Source: Pseudomonas sp. (GTDB taxonomy: Bacteria; Pseudomonadota; Gammaproteobacteria; Pseudomonadales; Pseudomonadaceae). From it: DNA of 64,000 nucleotides. Below the pieces are notes generated by a model, which saw only the letters and a program-made list of their open reading frames with translations, made no database searches and was not told where the DNA came from. The position numbers and the translations under genes are program-made. Positions 45,096-54,810 of this stretch are shown one piece after another; position 1 is the first letter of the stretch; each line of letters opens with the position of its first letter. The stretch lies in the NCBI GenBank assembly GCA_030656145.1, contig JAUSOF010000051.1:40867-104866 (forward strand), in the 5' to 3' direction.

Positions 45096-45210
45096 TACCA
45101 CGTAAAAAACAATCTACAGAGCTATGTTAAATCGTCTAAATTTATCCTCTAACTAATGTATGTGGTTATATGGCGCCGCCGATCACTGGACGGCTGCTTT
45201 TCTGCTTTGA

Positions 45211-46194
<984 letters not shown>

Positions 46195-46203
46195 GTGACT
46201 TGT

Positions 46204-46244
46204 AAGCATGAGAAACCCGGCCAAGTGCCGGGTTTCTCATGCTT
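46204..46244. terminator. Strong hairpin after cysB
   Basis: An 18-bp perfect stem (46204-46221 with 46227-46244) with a five-base loop starts nine bases after the cysB stop. A T tract is missing, but the stability is high. It lies between convergent cysB and cysH. Confidence 0.75.
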
Positions 46245-46360
46245 GGGGTGTCAGAAGTTGTGAACGTATCGAGCCTCGTCGCGAGGCTGACTCCAGGCGT
46301 TCATGTAGCGCAACGCCCGGGGCGGGCGTTTGCAGGCGGCCGCAGTTTATTCACAAGCAC

Positions 46361-47095
46361 TCAGTTCTTCGCGATCAGGTTGCCGGCGTGCAGGCCGCAC
46401 TCCTTTTGGGTGGCTTCCTCCCACCACCAGCGGCCTTCACGTTCGTGCTGGTTGGGCAGTACCGGGCGGGTGCAGGGCTCGCAGCCGATGCTGACAAAGC
46501 CGCGCTCGTGCAGGTTGTTGTAAGGCAACTCCAGCATGCGGATATAGGCCCAGACGTCCTCGCTGCTCATCTGCGCCAGCGGGTTGAATTTGTACAGGGT
46601 GTTTTGAGCGGTGGAGAAGGCCGTGTCGACCTCAATCGCCGCGACCTGGCTACGGGTGCCGGGGCTCTGATCACGACGCTGGCCGGTGGCCCAGGCCTTG
46701 ACCGTGCTCAGTTTGCGGCGCAGTGGGGCGATCTTGCGGATGCCGCAGCATTCGCCATGGCCGTCCTTGAGAAAGCTGTACAGGCCTTTTTTCCTGACCA
46801 GGGCCTCGACCGCGGCTGCTTCGGGGCTGAGCACTTCAATGGCAATGCCGTAATGCTCACGTACCTGCTCGATAAAGCGGTAGGTCTCGGGGTGCAGGCG
46901 CCCGGTATCCAGGCTGAATACTTTGACGTTTTTGTTCAGCTTCCAGGCCATGTCCACCAGCACCACATCTTCGGCGCCACTGAAGGATAGCCACAGCTCG
47001 TCGCCAAAGTGCTCGAAGGCAAATTTAAGGATGTCCTGGGGCGATTTGCTGGCATAGAGCGTCGCCATCGCGGCGACATCGAAGGGGTGGCTCAT
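46361..47095 (-). CDS. cysH: Adenylylsulfate / phosphoadenylylsulfate reductase CysH
   Basis: A 244-residue enzyme that reduces activated sulfate to sulfite with thioredoxin. It carries ECCGIRKI and [11 protein letters not shown], the paired cysteines that bind the [4Fe-4S] cluster of the APS-reductase subtype typical of pseudomonads. The PP-loop motif [10 protein letters not shown] (here LSFSGAEDV) and the C-terminal ECGLH with its catalytic cysteine are also visible. It is expected to be a CysB target; cysB is next door. Confidence 0.95.
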   Translation of the reverse strand: MSHPFDVAAMATLYASKSPQDILKFAFEHFGDELWLSFSGAEDVVLVDMAWKLNKNVKVFSLDTGRLHPETYRFIEQVREHYGIAIEVLSPEAAAVEALVRKKGLYSFLKDGHGECCGIRKIAPLRRKLSTVKAWATGQRRDQSPGTRSQVAAIEVDTAFSTAQNTLYKFNPLAQMSSEDVWAYIRMLELPYNNLHERGFVSIGCEPCTRPVLPNQHEREGRWWWEEATQKECGLHAGNLIAKN

Positions 47096-47282
47096 CGGGC
47101 TGTATTCCTGATTATGGTGACGTCGGGCGTCTTGTGCGGCGATGGTAGCAAATGCCTGTTATGCGGTTAAATAACGATGTTCTGCAGTACCCCTCAGTTT
47201 TGGCTATAAGCGTTGCGTTGCACAGCCTGGGACGAGCAGCTAGAGTGCCGCCTCCCTATTCAAGTGCCGTTAGGAGTGTCCT

Positions 47283-47900
47283 GTGGAAATCGCGTGTCTC
47301 GACCTGGAAGGCGTACTGGTCCCGGAAATCTGGATCGCCTTCGCGGAAAAAACCGGTATCGAGTCGCTCAAGGCGACCACCCGGGACATTCCCGACTATG
47401 ACGTGTTGATGCAGCAGCGTCTGCGCATCCTCGATGAGCACGGCCTGAAGCTGCGCGATATTCAGGAAGTGATCGCCACCCTCAAGCCGCTGGAGGGTGC
47501 CGTGGAGTTCGTCGACTGGCTGCGTGAGCGCTTCCAGGTGGTGATTCTCTCCGATACGTTCTACGAGTTCTCCCAGCCTTTGATGCGCCAGCTGGGCTTT
47601 CCTGCGCTGCTCTGCCACAAGCTGATTACTGATGAGACGGATCGGGTGGTCAGCTACCAGCTGCGCCAGAAAGACCCCAAGCGCCAGTCGGTGCTGGCGT
47701 TCAAGAGCCTGTACTACCGGGTGATCGCCGCCGGCGACTCGTACAACGACACCACCATGCTCAGCGAAGCCCATGCCGGCATCCTGTTCCATGCGCCGGA
47801 TAACGTGATCCGCGAGTTCCCGCAGTTCCCGGCGGTGCATACCTTTGATGACCTCAAGCGTGAGTTCATCAAGGCGTCCAGTCGCGATCTGAGCCTGTAA
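47283..47900 (+). CDS. thrH: Phosphoserine phosphatase / homoserine phosphotransferase ThrH
   Basis: A 205-residue HAD-superfamily enzyme. Motif I is CLDLEGVLVPE (nucleophile Asp7, with Glu9 in place of the usual second Asp), motif II SDTF, and motif IV AAGDSYNDTTML. This is the ThrH pattern, known in P. aeruginosa as a phosphoserine phosphatase that also transfers phosphate to homoserine. The start is GTG at 47283 after TAGGAG. Confidence 0.94.
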   Translation: MEIACLDLEGVLVPEIWIAFAEKTGIESLKATTRDIPDYDVLMQQRLRILDEHGLKLRDIQEVIATLKPLEGAVEFVDWLRERFQVVILSDTFYEFSQPLMRQLGFPALLCHKLITDETDRVVSYQLRQKDPKRQSVLAFKSLYYRVIAAGDSYNDTTMLSEAHAGILFHAPDNVIREFPQFPAVHTFDDLKREFIKASSRDLSL

Positions 47901-47904
47901 GCGC

Positions 47905-47968
47905 AGCAACAAGTGGCGAGCGAGTCGGGGCCGGTTGTCGTGCCGCACCTCGCTGGCAACTTGTTGCT
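47905..47968. terminator. Hairpin between convergent thrH and pabB
   Basis: A 10-bp perfect outer stem (47905-47914 with 47959-47968) and an inner GCGAG/CTCGC pair enclose a GC-rich centre. It starts four bases after the thrH stop, and its right arm covers two bases of the pabB stop codon. It can act as a shared terminator, though no T tract follows. Confidence 0.5.
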
Positions 47969-49310
47969 ACATCCCCTCCAGCGTTTCCAGTAAGACCTTC
48001 ACCTTGGTGATGGACTCCTGGTATTCCGCTTGCCAGTCGGAGTCGGCGACGATGCCGCCGCCGCCCCAGCAGCTGATCTGCCCGTCCTTGGCCAACAGGC
48101 TGCGGATGGTAATCGAGCTGTCGAGCTCGCCACGCACGTCCAGATAGAGCAGCGAGCCGCAATAAAGTGCACGGCGTGTGGGCTCCAGTTCGTCGATGAT
48201 CTGCATGGCGCGAATCTTCGGCGCGCCGGTGATCGAGCCGCCAGGAAAGCTGCCGGCGATCAGGTCCAGGGCGTCTTTGCCTGGCGCCAGCTGGCCGGTC
48301 ACCGCGCTGACCAGATGATGCACGTTGGGGTAACTTTCCAGGGCGAACAGCTCCGGCACGCGCACCGAGCCGGTTGTGCAGCTACGGCCCAGGTCGTTGC
48401 GCAGCAGGTCAACGATCATCAGGTTCTCGGCGCGATCCTTGAGGCTGGCCAAGAGCGTGTCGGCCTGCGCGGCATCTTGCTCGGGGTCGCTGTCGCGCGG
48501 GCGGGTGCCCTTGATCGGGCGGGTCTCGACCCTGCCTTCACTGACGCGCATGAAACGTTCGGGCGACAGGCTGATGATCGCAGCGTTATCGCCCAGTGCC
48601 AGATAGCCGGAGAAAGGGGTCGGGCACGCGGCGCGCAATGCCAGGTAAGCCGTCCAGGGATCGCCCTGATAGGCGCTGCGAAAACGCTGGGCAAAGTTCA
48701 CCTGGTAGCAGTCACCGGCCTGGATATAAGCCTGGATGCGTTGAATAGCATGGCGATATTCGCCTGCATCGATATCGGCCTGGAACTCACCCGCCAGCTT
48801 GAACGGTAGCTGTGGGTGTGTCTGCGGCGCATCGAACAGTTCGATCAAGCGTTGCTGTTGATCATCGGCCAGTGCCGGATGAAACATCAGCTGGCTGGTG
48901 CCCAGTTCATGGTCGCTGATCAGGGCCCAGGGATAGACACCAAGTCGCGCGTCGCCCAAGCCCAGATCGTCGATGGCCTGTTCGGGCATGGTTTCCAGGC
49001 GCCGGCCGAAATCGTAGCCCAAATAACCAATCAAACCACCGACGAAGGGCAGAGGGCAGTCGTCAGGTGCTTTGGCTTCGCCAAGCGCCGCCAGGTTTGC
49101 GCGCAGGCGCTGGAGAAAGTCATTGCCCGGTTCATCAGGCGCCGGTATCAGTTCGGCTATCGGCCAGGCACTGATAAGGTCATAGCGTCCGCGCCGAGCT
49201 GTCGGACGGCCTGCATCCAGCAACACCGCGCCAGGCGCTTTGCAGACGACGCTGAAATAAATGGCCGGGTCGGCACTGTAGGGCAGGGCGTGTATCAGGC
49301 AAGTAGGCAT
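47967..49310 (-). CDS. pabB: Aminodeoxychorismate synthase component I
   Basis: A 447-residue chorismate-binding enzyme that makes 4-amino-4-deoxychorismate for folate with a glutamine amidotransferase partner not present here. The conserved active-site segments are PIKGTRPR, ENLMIVDLLRNDLG, GSFPGGSITGAPK and CWGGGGIVADS. The PIKGT lysine marks PabB rather than TrpE. The ATG at 49310 (MPTCLIHALP) is chosen; 49319 is possible, and the frame open to 49454 is not supported. Confidence 0.93.
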   Translation of the reverse strand: MPTCLIHALPYSADPAIYFSVVCKAPGAVLLDAGRPTARRGRYDLISAWPIAELIPAPDEPGNDFLQRLRANLAALGEAKAPDDCPLPFVGGLIGYLGYDFGRRLETMPEQAIDDLGLGDARLGVYPWALISDHELGTSQLMFHPALADDQQQRLIELFDAPQTHPQLPFKLAGEFQADIDAGEYRHAIQRIQAYIQAGDCYQVNFAQRFRSAYQGDPWTAYLALRAACPTPFSGYLALGDNAAIISLSPERFMRVSEGRVETRPIKGTRPRDSDPEQDAAQADTLLASLKDRAENLMIVDLLRNDLGRSCTTGSVRVPELFALESYPNVHHLVSAVTGQLAPGKDALDLIAGSFPGGSITGAPKIRAMQIIDELEPTRRALYCGSLLYLDVRGELDSSITIRSLLAKDGQISCWGGGGIVADSDWQAEYQESITKVKVLLETLEGM

Positions 49311-49469
49311 ACGGGTCATTCGGAGGCGCGAAGCAGGCGATTGTAGAGCGCCGGCAGCATTCATCCTAGAGCTTCTGTCTGCTGTGAGCATGGAGCAGGG
49401 GTGGCTTGATTTTTCCTTGGGCCTTGTGCGGTGTTTGCCTACTGCAGTGAGCAAGTAGGCGCGCTCCAG

Positions 49470-50270
49470 TTAGCGCATGGCCATCCAGATCAGCAGGCCC
49501 GTCTGAAATAGGCAAAACGCCACCAGGCAGGCGATGGTAAAGCGCAGGCTACCGTCTTCGCGGCGGAACAGCTCGAGGCGCGACTCGAGTTTGCGGAGTT
49601 TGGTGTCCTGTTCGCGCAACGCCTGGTCGGCTTGCTGCAACATGGCTGCCGCATCGAGCAGGTCGACGACCTGCACCTTTTCACTACGCCAGTCGCTGCT
49701 CAGGCTGCTGACCCTGGCTGCGCTATAGCGGGCTTTGAGTTGCAGGGGATCGAGGTATTCGACAATAAACCCCTGGGTTTGCAGGCAATGATCACGGCGC
49801 AGGCGTGCGCCTTCGTTGAGCGCGTCCTTGGCTGGCAGGGCCGCGCCTTCTACCAGGTAGTGCGCGCAATGTTGCTGGGCCCAGGCAATGCCCTGGGCCA
49901 GCAGAAAACGCCCCAGGCCGCGATTGGCCGGCTCTACCAGCAAGCCTTTTTCCGGGCCAAGGCGCATCTCCTTGCTGCGGTGATCGATCCAGACCTCCAG
50001 CAGGTTAACTTCCTTGCGCAGGCGCACGCCGGGCAGGTCAAGGGTCAGGCGCAGCAAGCTCTGGCCCTTGCTGTGCCGCTCGACTCGGCCCAGTTGCACG
50101 AAGCGCAAGGGCCGCGCACCGGTGTCACGATCGACCGGCAGGGGCGACAGGCGCAACAGGCGAAAGTGCTCGGGGGCGAGATCCGCCCACGCATGAGTTT
50201 TCTCGCGTGTAGCTTGCGCTTGCGCAGTGGTTTCAGGCGCAGTTTCCGGGGTGTTGGTGTCAGTCATCAA
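49470..50270 (-). CDS. Tail-anchored protein with a GNAT-like domain
   Basis: A 266-residue protein with a low-complexity Thr/Glu/Ala start (1-30), a soluble domain (about 35-190), a coiled coil (about 200-240) and one C-terminal membrane helix (ACLVAFCLFQTGLLIWMAM). RGLGRFLLAQGIAWAQ and GARLRRDHCLQTQGF resemble the acetyl-CoA loop and last helix of a GNAT fold; this is a weak similarity. The C-tail anchor would leave the domain in the cytosol. I recall a similar conserved hypothetical near aroC in other pseudomonads. Function unknown. Confidence 0.7.
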   Translation of the reverse strand: MMTDTNTPETAPETTAQAQATREKTHAWADLAPEHFRLLRLSPLPVDRDTGARPLRFVQLGRVERHSKGQSLLRLTLDLPGVRLRKEVNLLEVWIDHRSKEMRLGPEKGLLVEPANRGLGRFLLAQGIAWAQQHCAHYLVEGAALPAKDALNEGARLRRDHCLQTQGFIVEYLDPLQLKARYSAARVSSLSSDWRSEKVQVVDLLDAAAMLQQADQALREQDTKLRKLESRLELFRREDGSLRFTIACLVAFCLFQTGLLIWMAMR

Positions 50271-50319
50271 GGCGGTCCTGTGCGCGACATCAGCGCAAGG
50301 TATCGCGCTGGTACAGTAC

Positions 50320-51309
50320 CTATCGGCTGGTTAGCGCATCGCTGGAGGCTGGCGTCGTGCCAATGCCCGCGATGAAATCGACGATGCGCTCGGTCAGCAG
50401 GCGTGCAAGCGGTTGGCGAGCGTTGTTGTAAGACGCAAGCTGCGCCTGTACGTCCAGCGGCACAATACGCAGCGCGTGGTTCATGCTCTCGACTATTACC
50501 AGTTGAGCATTCGGCTTGGCGGCTTTGAGCGCTTGGGCATCGGCGACGCCGACCTGGATGTCGTGGCTACCTTGGGCGATCAACGCCGGAATCTGCAGGC
50601 GCGCGAAGGCCTCGCTCGGATCGTGCCGGAACAGTGAGATCAGGTAAGGCTGCACACTGGGGCGAAACAGTACGAGCAATTTATCCGGCACGTCTTCCGT
50701 CGTCTGGCCAGCCAGCAGCGAGTCAAGCACCCGATTGCTTTGTGCGAGTAATTTCGGCGGCAGGCGGTAGTGCAGTTGCTCGCGCAGCACCTGGTCGATA
50801 GGCCGAGAGCTGCCGGCAATCGAAACCAGCGCATCGGCGCCTGCCATTGGCGCGGCCAGGCTGGCTATCAGTGCGCCCTCGCTGTGACCGATCAGGATCA
50901 GGCGACTGAAGGCCGGGTCGGCTTTGAGTAAATGGCCCCAGGCGGCAACGTCGGCGACATACTGCTCGACGCTCAGGTCGCGCTCGTCCGGGGTCGCCGC
51001 ACGACTGGCGGCGATCCCGCGTTTGTCATAGCGCACGCTGGCGATGCCATGCTTGGCCAACGCCTGCGCCAGACGCTTGAGGCTGTCATTGTGCCCGCCG
51101 GCGGGGTTGTTGCCATCGCGGTCGGTTGGCCCGGAGCCGGCAATCAGCAGGGCGACAGGTACTGGCTGAGCGCTTTGCGGGCGCAATAACGTGCCATGCA
51201 GGTTGCCTTGCTCGGTTATCAAGCTGATCGGGCGCTGCAAGGTGGTCTGGGGCGCAGCCTGGGTGAGGCCGGCAAACAAGGTAAGGGTCAACAGCAGAAC
51301 TCGCAGCAT
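50320..51309 (-). CDS. Exported alpha/beta hydrolase
   Basis: A 329-residue serine hydrolase. A signal peptide (cut near TQAAPQ) is followed by GSGPTDRDGNNP, a common loop of this family, the nucleophile elbow GHSEG, an acid near SHDIQVG, and a late histidine in MNHALR. This is a secreted esterase or lysophospholipase-like enzyme. The ATG at 51309 is the first with a signal peptide; the frame running far upstream inside aroC is a shadow. Divergent from aroC. Substrate unknown. Confidence 0.83.
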   Translation of the reverse strand: MLRVLLLTLTLFAGLTQAAPQTTLQRPISLITEQGNLHGTLLRPQSAQPVPVALLIAGSGPTDRDGNNPAGGHNDSLKRLAQALAKHGIASVRYDKRGIAASRAATPDERDLSVEQYVADVAAWGHLLKADPAFSRLILIGHSEGALIASLAAPMAGADALVSIAGSSRPIDQVLREQLHYRLPPKLLAQSNRVLDSLLAGQTTEDVPDKLLVLFRPSVQPYLISLFRHDPSEAFARLQIPALIAQGSHDIQVGVADAQALKAAKPNAQLVIVESMNHALRIVPLDVQAQLASYNNARQPLARLLTERIVDFIAGIGTTPASSDALTSR

Positions 51310-51390
51310 GATAGGTACTGTGGCAGCGGGAGTAAGTTGGACGCCGCCATCGACATAAGGTTCGAGGATGAACTGGGCTTTCGCCGCAGG

Positions 51391-51396
51391 TATACT
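51391..51396 (+). promoter_or_regulatory. Candidate -10 element for aroC
   Basis: TATACT, a strong -10, lies 82 bases before the aroC start. The matching -35 is poor (near ATGAAC at 51368). Confidence 0.35.
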
Positions 51397-51477
51397 CCCA
51401 GCCTTTATTGAGTAAGGGGCTGACGCGCGCAAGCGTTGCGTCGGGCCTGGTGCTGATTCCCGCGGAGTATCCTGCAA

Positions 51478-52569
51478 ATGTCCGGCAATACCTACGGCAA
51501 GTTGTTTACTGTCACCAGTGCTGGCGAAAGCCATGGCCCGGCGCTGGTCGCCATCGTCGATGGTTGCCCTCCCGGCCTGGAGCTGTCGCTGGAAGACATG
51601 CAGCGCGACCTTGACCGGCGTAAGCCGGGCACTAGCCGCCACACCACCCAGCGTCAGGAAGACGATACGGTGGAAATCCTCGCCGGGGTGTTCGAAGGCA
51701 AGACCACCGGCTGCGCCATCGGCCTGCTGATCCGCAATACCGATCAGAAGTCCAAGGATTACTCGGCAATCAAAGATGTCTTCCGCCCGGCCCATGCCGA
51801 TTACACCTACCACCACAAATACGGCATCCGCGACTACCGTGGCGGTGGTCGTAGCTCGGCCCGTGAGACCGCGATGCGCGTCGCCGCCGGTGCCATTGCC
51901 AAGAAGTACCTGGCGACCCAGGGCATCGTGATTCGTGGCTACATGAGCCAGCTCGGCCCGATCGAGATTCCGTTCAAGAGCTGGGACGGTGTCGATCAAA
52001 ACGCTTTCTTCAGCGCAGACCCAGACAAGGTTCCGGAGCTTGAGGCCTATATGGATCAGCTGCGGCGCGACCAGGATTCGGTCGGGGCGAAGATCACCGT
52101 GGTTGCCGAAGGCGTAATGCCAGGCCTTGGTGAGCCTATTTTCGACCGCCTGGATGCCGAGCTGGCCCATGCCCTGATGAGCATAAATGCGGTCAAGGGG
52201 GTGGAAATTGGCGCCGGTTTCGCCAGCGTTGCCCAGCGCGGCACCGAGCATCGCGACGAGCTGACGCCTGAAGGTTTCGTGTCGAATAACGCCGGCGGCA
52301 TCCTTGGGGGCATCTCCAGCGGCCAGCCGATCGTGGTCCACCTGGCACTCAAGCCGACGTCCAGCATCACCACGCCGGGGCGATCGATCGATGTCGATGG
52401 CAAACCAGTGGATATCATCACCAAGGGTCGTCACGACCCCTGTGTCGGCATCCGTGCCACGCCGATCGCCGAGGCGATGATGGCCATCGTGCTGATGGAT
52501 CACTTGCTGCGTCACCGCGCGCAGAACGCCGATGTGCGAGTGACCACACCGGTGTTGCCGCAGCTGTGA
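51478..52569 (+). CDS. aroC: Chorismate synthase
   Basis: A 363-residue enzyme for the last step of the shikimate pathway (EPSP to chorismate), FMN-dependent. Conserved motifs: [18 protein letters not shown] near residue 16, [17 protein letters not shown] [15 protein letters not shown] near 125, and [16 protein letters not shown] near the end. GCGGAG precedes the ATG by ten bases. It complements the DAHP synthase and PabB genes elsewhere in the window. Confidence 0.97.
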   Translation: MSGNTYGKLFTVTSAGESHGPALVAIVDGCPPGLELSLEDMQRDLDRRKPGTSRHTTQRQEDDTVEILAGVFEGKTTGCAIGLLIRNTDQKSKDYSAIKDVFRPAHADYTYHHKYGIRDYRGGGRSSARETAMRVAAGAIAKKYLATQGIVIRGYMSQLGPIEIPFKSWDGVDQNAFFSADPDKVPELEAYMDQLRRDQDSVGAKITVVAEGVMPGLGEPIFDRLDAELAHALMSINAVKGVEIGAGFASVAQRGTEHRDELTPEGFVSNNAGGILGGISSGQPIVVHLALKPTSSITTPGRSIDVDGKPVDIITKGRHDPCVGIRATPIAEAMMAIVLMDHLLRHRAQNADVRVTTPVLPQL

Positions 52570-52583
52570 CAGCCAGGGCAGGT

Positions 52584-52642
52584 TGGGTTGAGTACAGCGA
52601 TACCCAACATTGCGCTCCCTGGGTATCGCTATGCTCAACCCA
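52584..52642. repeat. Palindromic intergenic repeat between aroC and the MFS gene
   Basis: TGGGTTGAG (52584-52592) pairs with CTCAACCCA (52634-52642), and AGCGATACCCA pairs with TGGGTATCGCT inside it. The arms are those of the widespread Pseudomonas repeat that reads GGGTTGAGC-GTAGCGATACCCAAC. The 3' arm ends 15 bases before the MFS start, so the hairpin may terminate aroC or influence MFS translation. Confidence 0.6.
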
Positions 52643-52657
52643 GGCTACGGTAAAGCC

Positions 52658-53806
52658 ATGACCCGCGCCTTGCCTTACTGGCGTCTGTCCGGCTTCTACT
52701 TTTTCTATTTCGCGCTACTCGGCGCTACTGCGCCGTTTCTGGCGTTGTACTTCGATCACCTGGGTTTTTCCTCCGCGCGCATCGGCGAATTGATCGCCAT
52801 TCCCATGCTGATGCGCTGCATCGCCCCTAATATCTGGGGCTGGCTGGGCGATTACAGCGGTCAGCGTCTGGCTATCGTGCGTTTTGGCGCGATCTGTACG
52901 CTGCTGTGCTTTGCCGGCATTTTCATCAGCCAGACGTATGCCTGGCTGGCGCTGATCATGGCGCTGCACGCATTCTTCTGGCATGCCGTGCTGCCGCAAT
53001 TTGAAGTTATCACCTTTGCCCATTTAAAAGAGCAGGCCGCGCGCTACAGCAAAATTCGCCTGTGGGGCAGCATCGGTTTTATCGTCGCGGTGGTCGGCTT
53101 GGGCAAACTGTTCGAGTTGCTCAGCCTGGATGCCTATCCCTGGGCGCTGATCCTGATCATGGGCGGTATCGTGCTGAGCAGTTGGTGGGTGCCCAATGCC
53201 GAGCCACGCATGCGCCCGGCCATAGCGGGCGAGGGCGGCTTTATTCAGCAATTGCGGCGCCCCGGCATTCTGGCGTTCTACCTCAGTGTGGGGCTGATGC
53301 AGTTGAGCAACGGCCCGTACTACACCTTTTTGAGCTTGCACCTGGAGTCGCTTGGCTATTCGCGCGGCCTGATTGGTCAGCTCTGGGCCCTCGGGGTGCT
53401 GGCCGAGATTGTATTGTTCATGGTCATGGCTCAGTTGCTGGCGCGCTATTCACTGCGCACGGTGCTGTTGGCCAGCTTCTTGATTACCGCCGTGCGCTGG
53501 TTGCTGCTGGGTAACCTGGCCGATCATCTGCTGGTGTTGCTGTTCGCCCAGTTGATGCACGCGGCAACCTTTGGCAGTTTTCATGCGGCGGCCATTCACT
53601 TTGTGCAGCGCAGCTTCGCCGACCGTCAGCAAGGGCAGGGGCAAGCGCTGTACGCCGCCCTGACCGGTGTTGGCGGCGCGCTGGGCGCGCTCTATTCCGG
53701 TTACAGCTGGAACAGCATCGGCCCGGCCTGGACATTTGCCATCGCCAGCCTGATCGCCGTGGTCGCGGCCATTACGGCCACGCGCATCCACGAGCCGCGG
53801 CCTTGA
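52658..53806 (+). CDS. MFS transporter (MFS_1_like / HcaT-like)
   Basis: A 382-residue transporter with 12 helices. The opening WRLSGFYFFYFALLGATAPF and the later FWHAVLPQFEVI fit the MFS_1_like branch that includes HcaT (3-phenylpropionate) and nucleoside-type permeases. The substrate is not known. I recall an MFS gene directly downstream of aroC in P. aeruginosa, followed there by methionine-salvage genes, which supports its linkage to the next gene. The start is set at the ATG at 52658; an earlier frame runs through the repeat. Confidence 0.83.
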   Translation: MTRALPYWRLSGFYFFYFALLGATAPFLALYFDHLGFSSARIGELIAIPMLMRCIAPNIWGWLGDYSGQRLAIVRFGAICTLLCFAGIFISQTYAWLALIMALHAFFWHAVLPQFEVITFAHLKEQAARYSKIRLWGSIGFIVAVVGLGKLFELLSLDAYPWALILIMGGIVLSSWWVPNAEPRMRPAIAGEGGFIQQLRRPGILAFYLSVGLMQLSNGPYYTFLSLHLESLGYSRGLIGQLWALGVLAEIVLFMVMAQLLARYSLRTVLLASFLITAVRWLLLGNLADHLLVLLFAQLMHAATFGSFHAAAIHFVQRSFADRQQGQGQALYAALTGVGGALGALYSGYSWNSIGPAWTFAIASLIAVVAAITATRIHEPRP

Positions 53807-53888
53807 ACCGGCCATGCATGGCGTCATCGGATCTGGGCGCCAAGCGAGCCTTTGCTCTGCCTACAGATAACCAACGGAAATTCTGACT

Positions 53889-54434
53889 ATGACCAGCCTG
53901 AGCGTCTATCACCAATCCTCTGCCGATCTGCCGAACAAGGTACTGACTCACCTGGAAGATATCGCCAGCACACTGGCTGCCGTCGGTGTCCATTTCGAGC
54001 GCTGGCAGGCCGTTGCGCCGCTGGTTCCAGGCTGCAGCGACGAGCAAGTGCTCGCCGCCTATCGCCCGCAGATCGAGACGCTGATGAGCGAACGCGGGTA
54101 TGCCGCAGTTGATGTGCTCAGCGTGAGCGATGAGCACCCGGACAAAGCCGAATTGCGTGCCAGGTGCCTGGGCGAGCAGCGGCAGGCCGAGGATCAAGTG
54201 CGTTTCTTCGTGGTCGGCAGCGGGCTGTTGAGCCTGCATATCGACGATTACGTGTATGCCGTGTTGTGCGAGAAGGGCGACCTGGTCGCGCTGCCAGCCG
54301 GCACGCGGCACTGGTTCGACATGGGCGAGCATCCGCATTTCGTGATGATCCGCCTGTTCAGCGCTGCTGACGCTTGGGCTGGCGAGTTAACTGGCGATGA
54401 GATTGCCAGTCGTTTTCCACGACTGGATGATTGA
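53889..54434 (+). CDS. Acireductone dioxygenase homologue with a degenerate metal site
   Basis: A 181-residue cupin collinear with MtnD/ARD (for example the ends VYHQSS, RFFVVGSGLLSLH, HWFDMG and DEIASRFPRL). Family members use His-x-His-x3-Glu and a later His to hold Ni or Fe. Here that motif reads EQRQAEDQ: Gln97, Gln99 and Gln103 replace the His, His and Glu ligands, and only His141 (TRHWFDMG) remains. I checked this on the bases (CAG CGG CAG ... CAA). The normal reaction, oxidation of the methionine-salvage acireductone, seems unlikely. The mtnB and mtnC partners are not beside it. Either a decaying relic or a repurposed protein. Confidence 0.85.
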   Translation: MTSLSVYHQSSADLPNKVLTHLEDIASTLAAVGVHFERWQAVAPLVPGCSDEQVLAAYRPQIETLMSERGYAAVDVLSVSDEHPDKAELRARCLGEQRQAEDQVRFFVVGSGLLSLHIDDYVYAVLCEKGDLVALPAGTRHWFDMGEHPHFVMIRLFSAADAWAGELTGDEIASRFPRLDD

Positions 54435-54618
54435 GCGCAGCGACACTCCGCCAGTTTTTCTGCCGCGGCGATAAACCATGGTGCACTGCCTCACCCTGCG
54501 GGCTGTGAATTACCGCGGAGCGAGCGGATGGCTAAGAATCGTAGCAATAGAATGCTTGCGGAACTCTGGCCATCAGCGTCTATCCTAGATGGGCAACCCT
54601 TCACACAGGAGTGTCCTC

Positions 54619-54810
54619 ATGGGTTCTACATTTAACGGGCTTATTGGCCTGGTTATCCTGATTCTGAATATCTGGGCCATCATCAGCATTGTCAAAAGCA
54701 GCGCTGAGGTTGGCAAAAAAATTCTCTGGGTGTTGTTGATCCTGTTGCTTCCGGTGATCGGTCTGGTCATCTGGGCATTGCTGGGGCCGCGTGGCAACGT
54801 CCGCTTCTAG
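54619..54810 (+). CDS. Small PLDc_N-type membrane protein
   Basis: A 63-residue protein with two membrane helices (about 4-26 and 35-55), ending in LLGPRGNVRF, a pattern of the PLDc_N family of tiny integral proteins. AGGAG precedes the ATG at 54619. Its last 20 bases overlap the start of the next gene. Role unknown. Confidence 0.7.
   Translation: MGSTFNGLIGLVILILNIWAIISIVKSSAEVGKKILWVLLILLLPVIGLVIWALLGPRGNVRF

Noticed and set aside
45121..45175. A promoter for cysB (TTTATC with TTATAT)
   Set aside because: The spacing is 19 bases and the -35 poor; the region is AT-rich enough to give such matches by chance.
50320..52638. A 772-residue minus-strand frame through aroC
   Set aside because: The upper part is the antisense shadow of aroC; the real hydrolase begins with a signal peptide at 51309.
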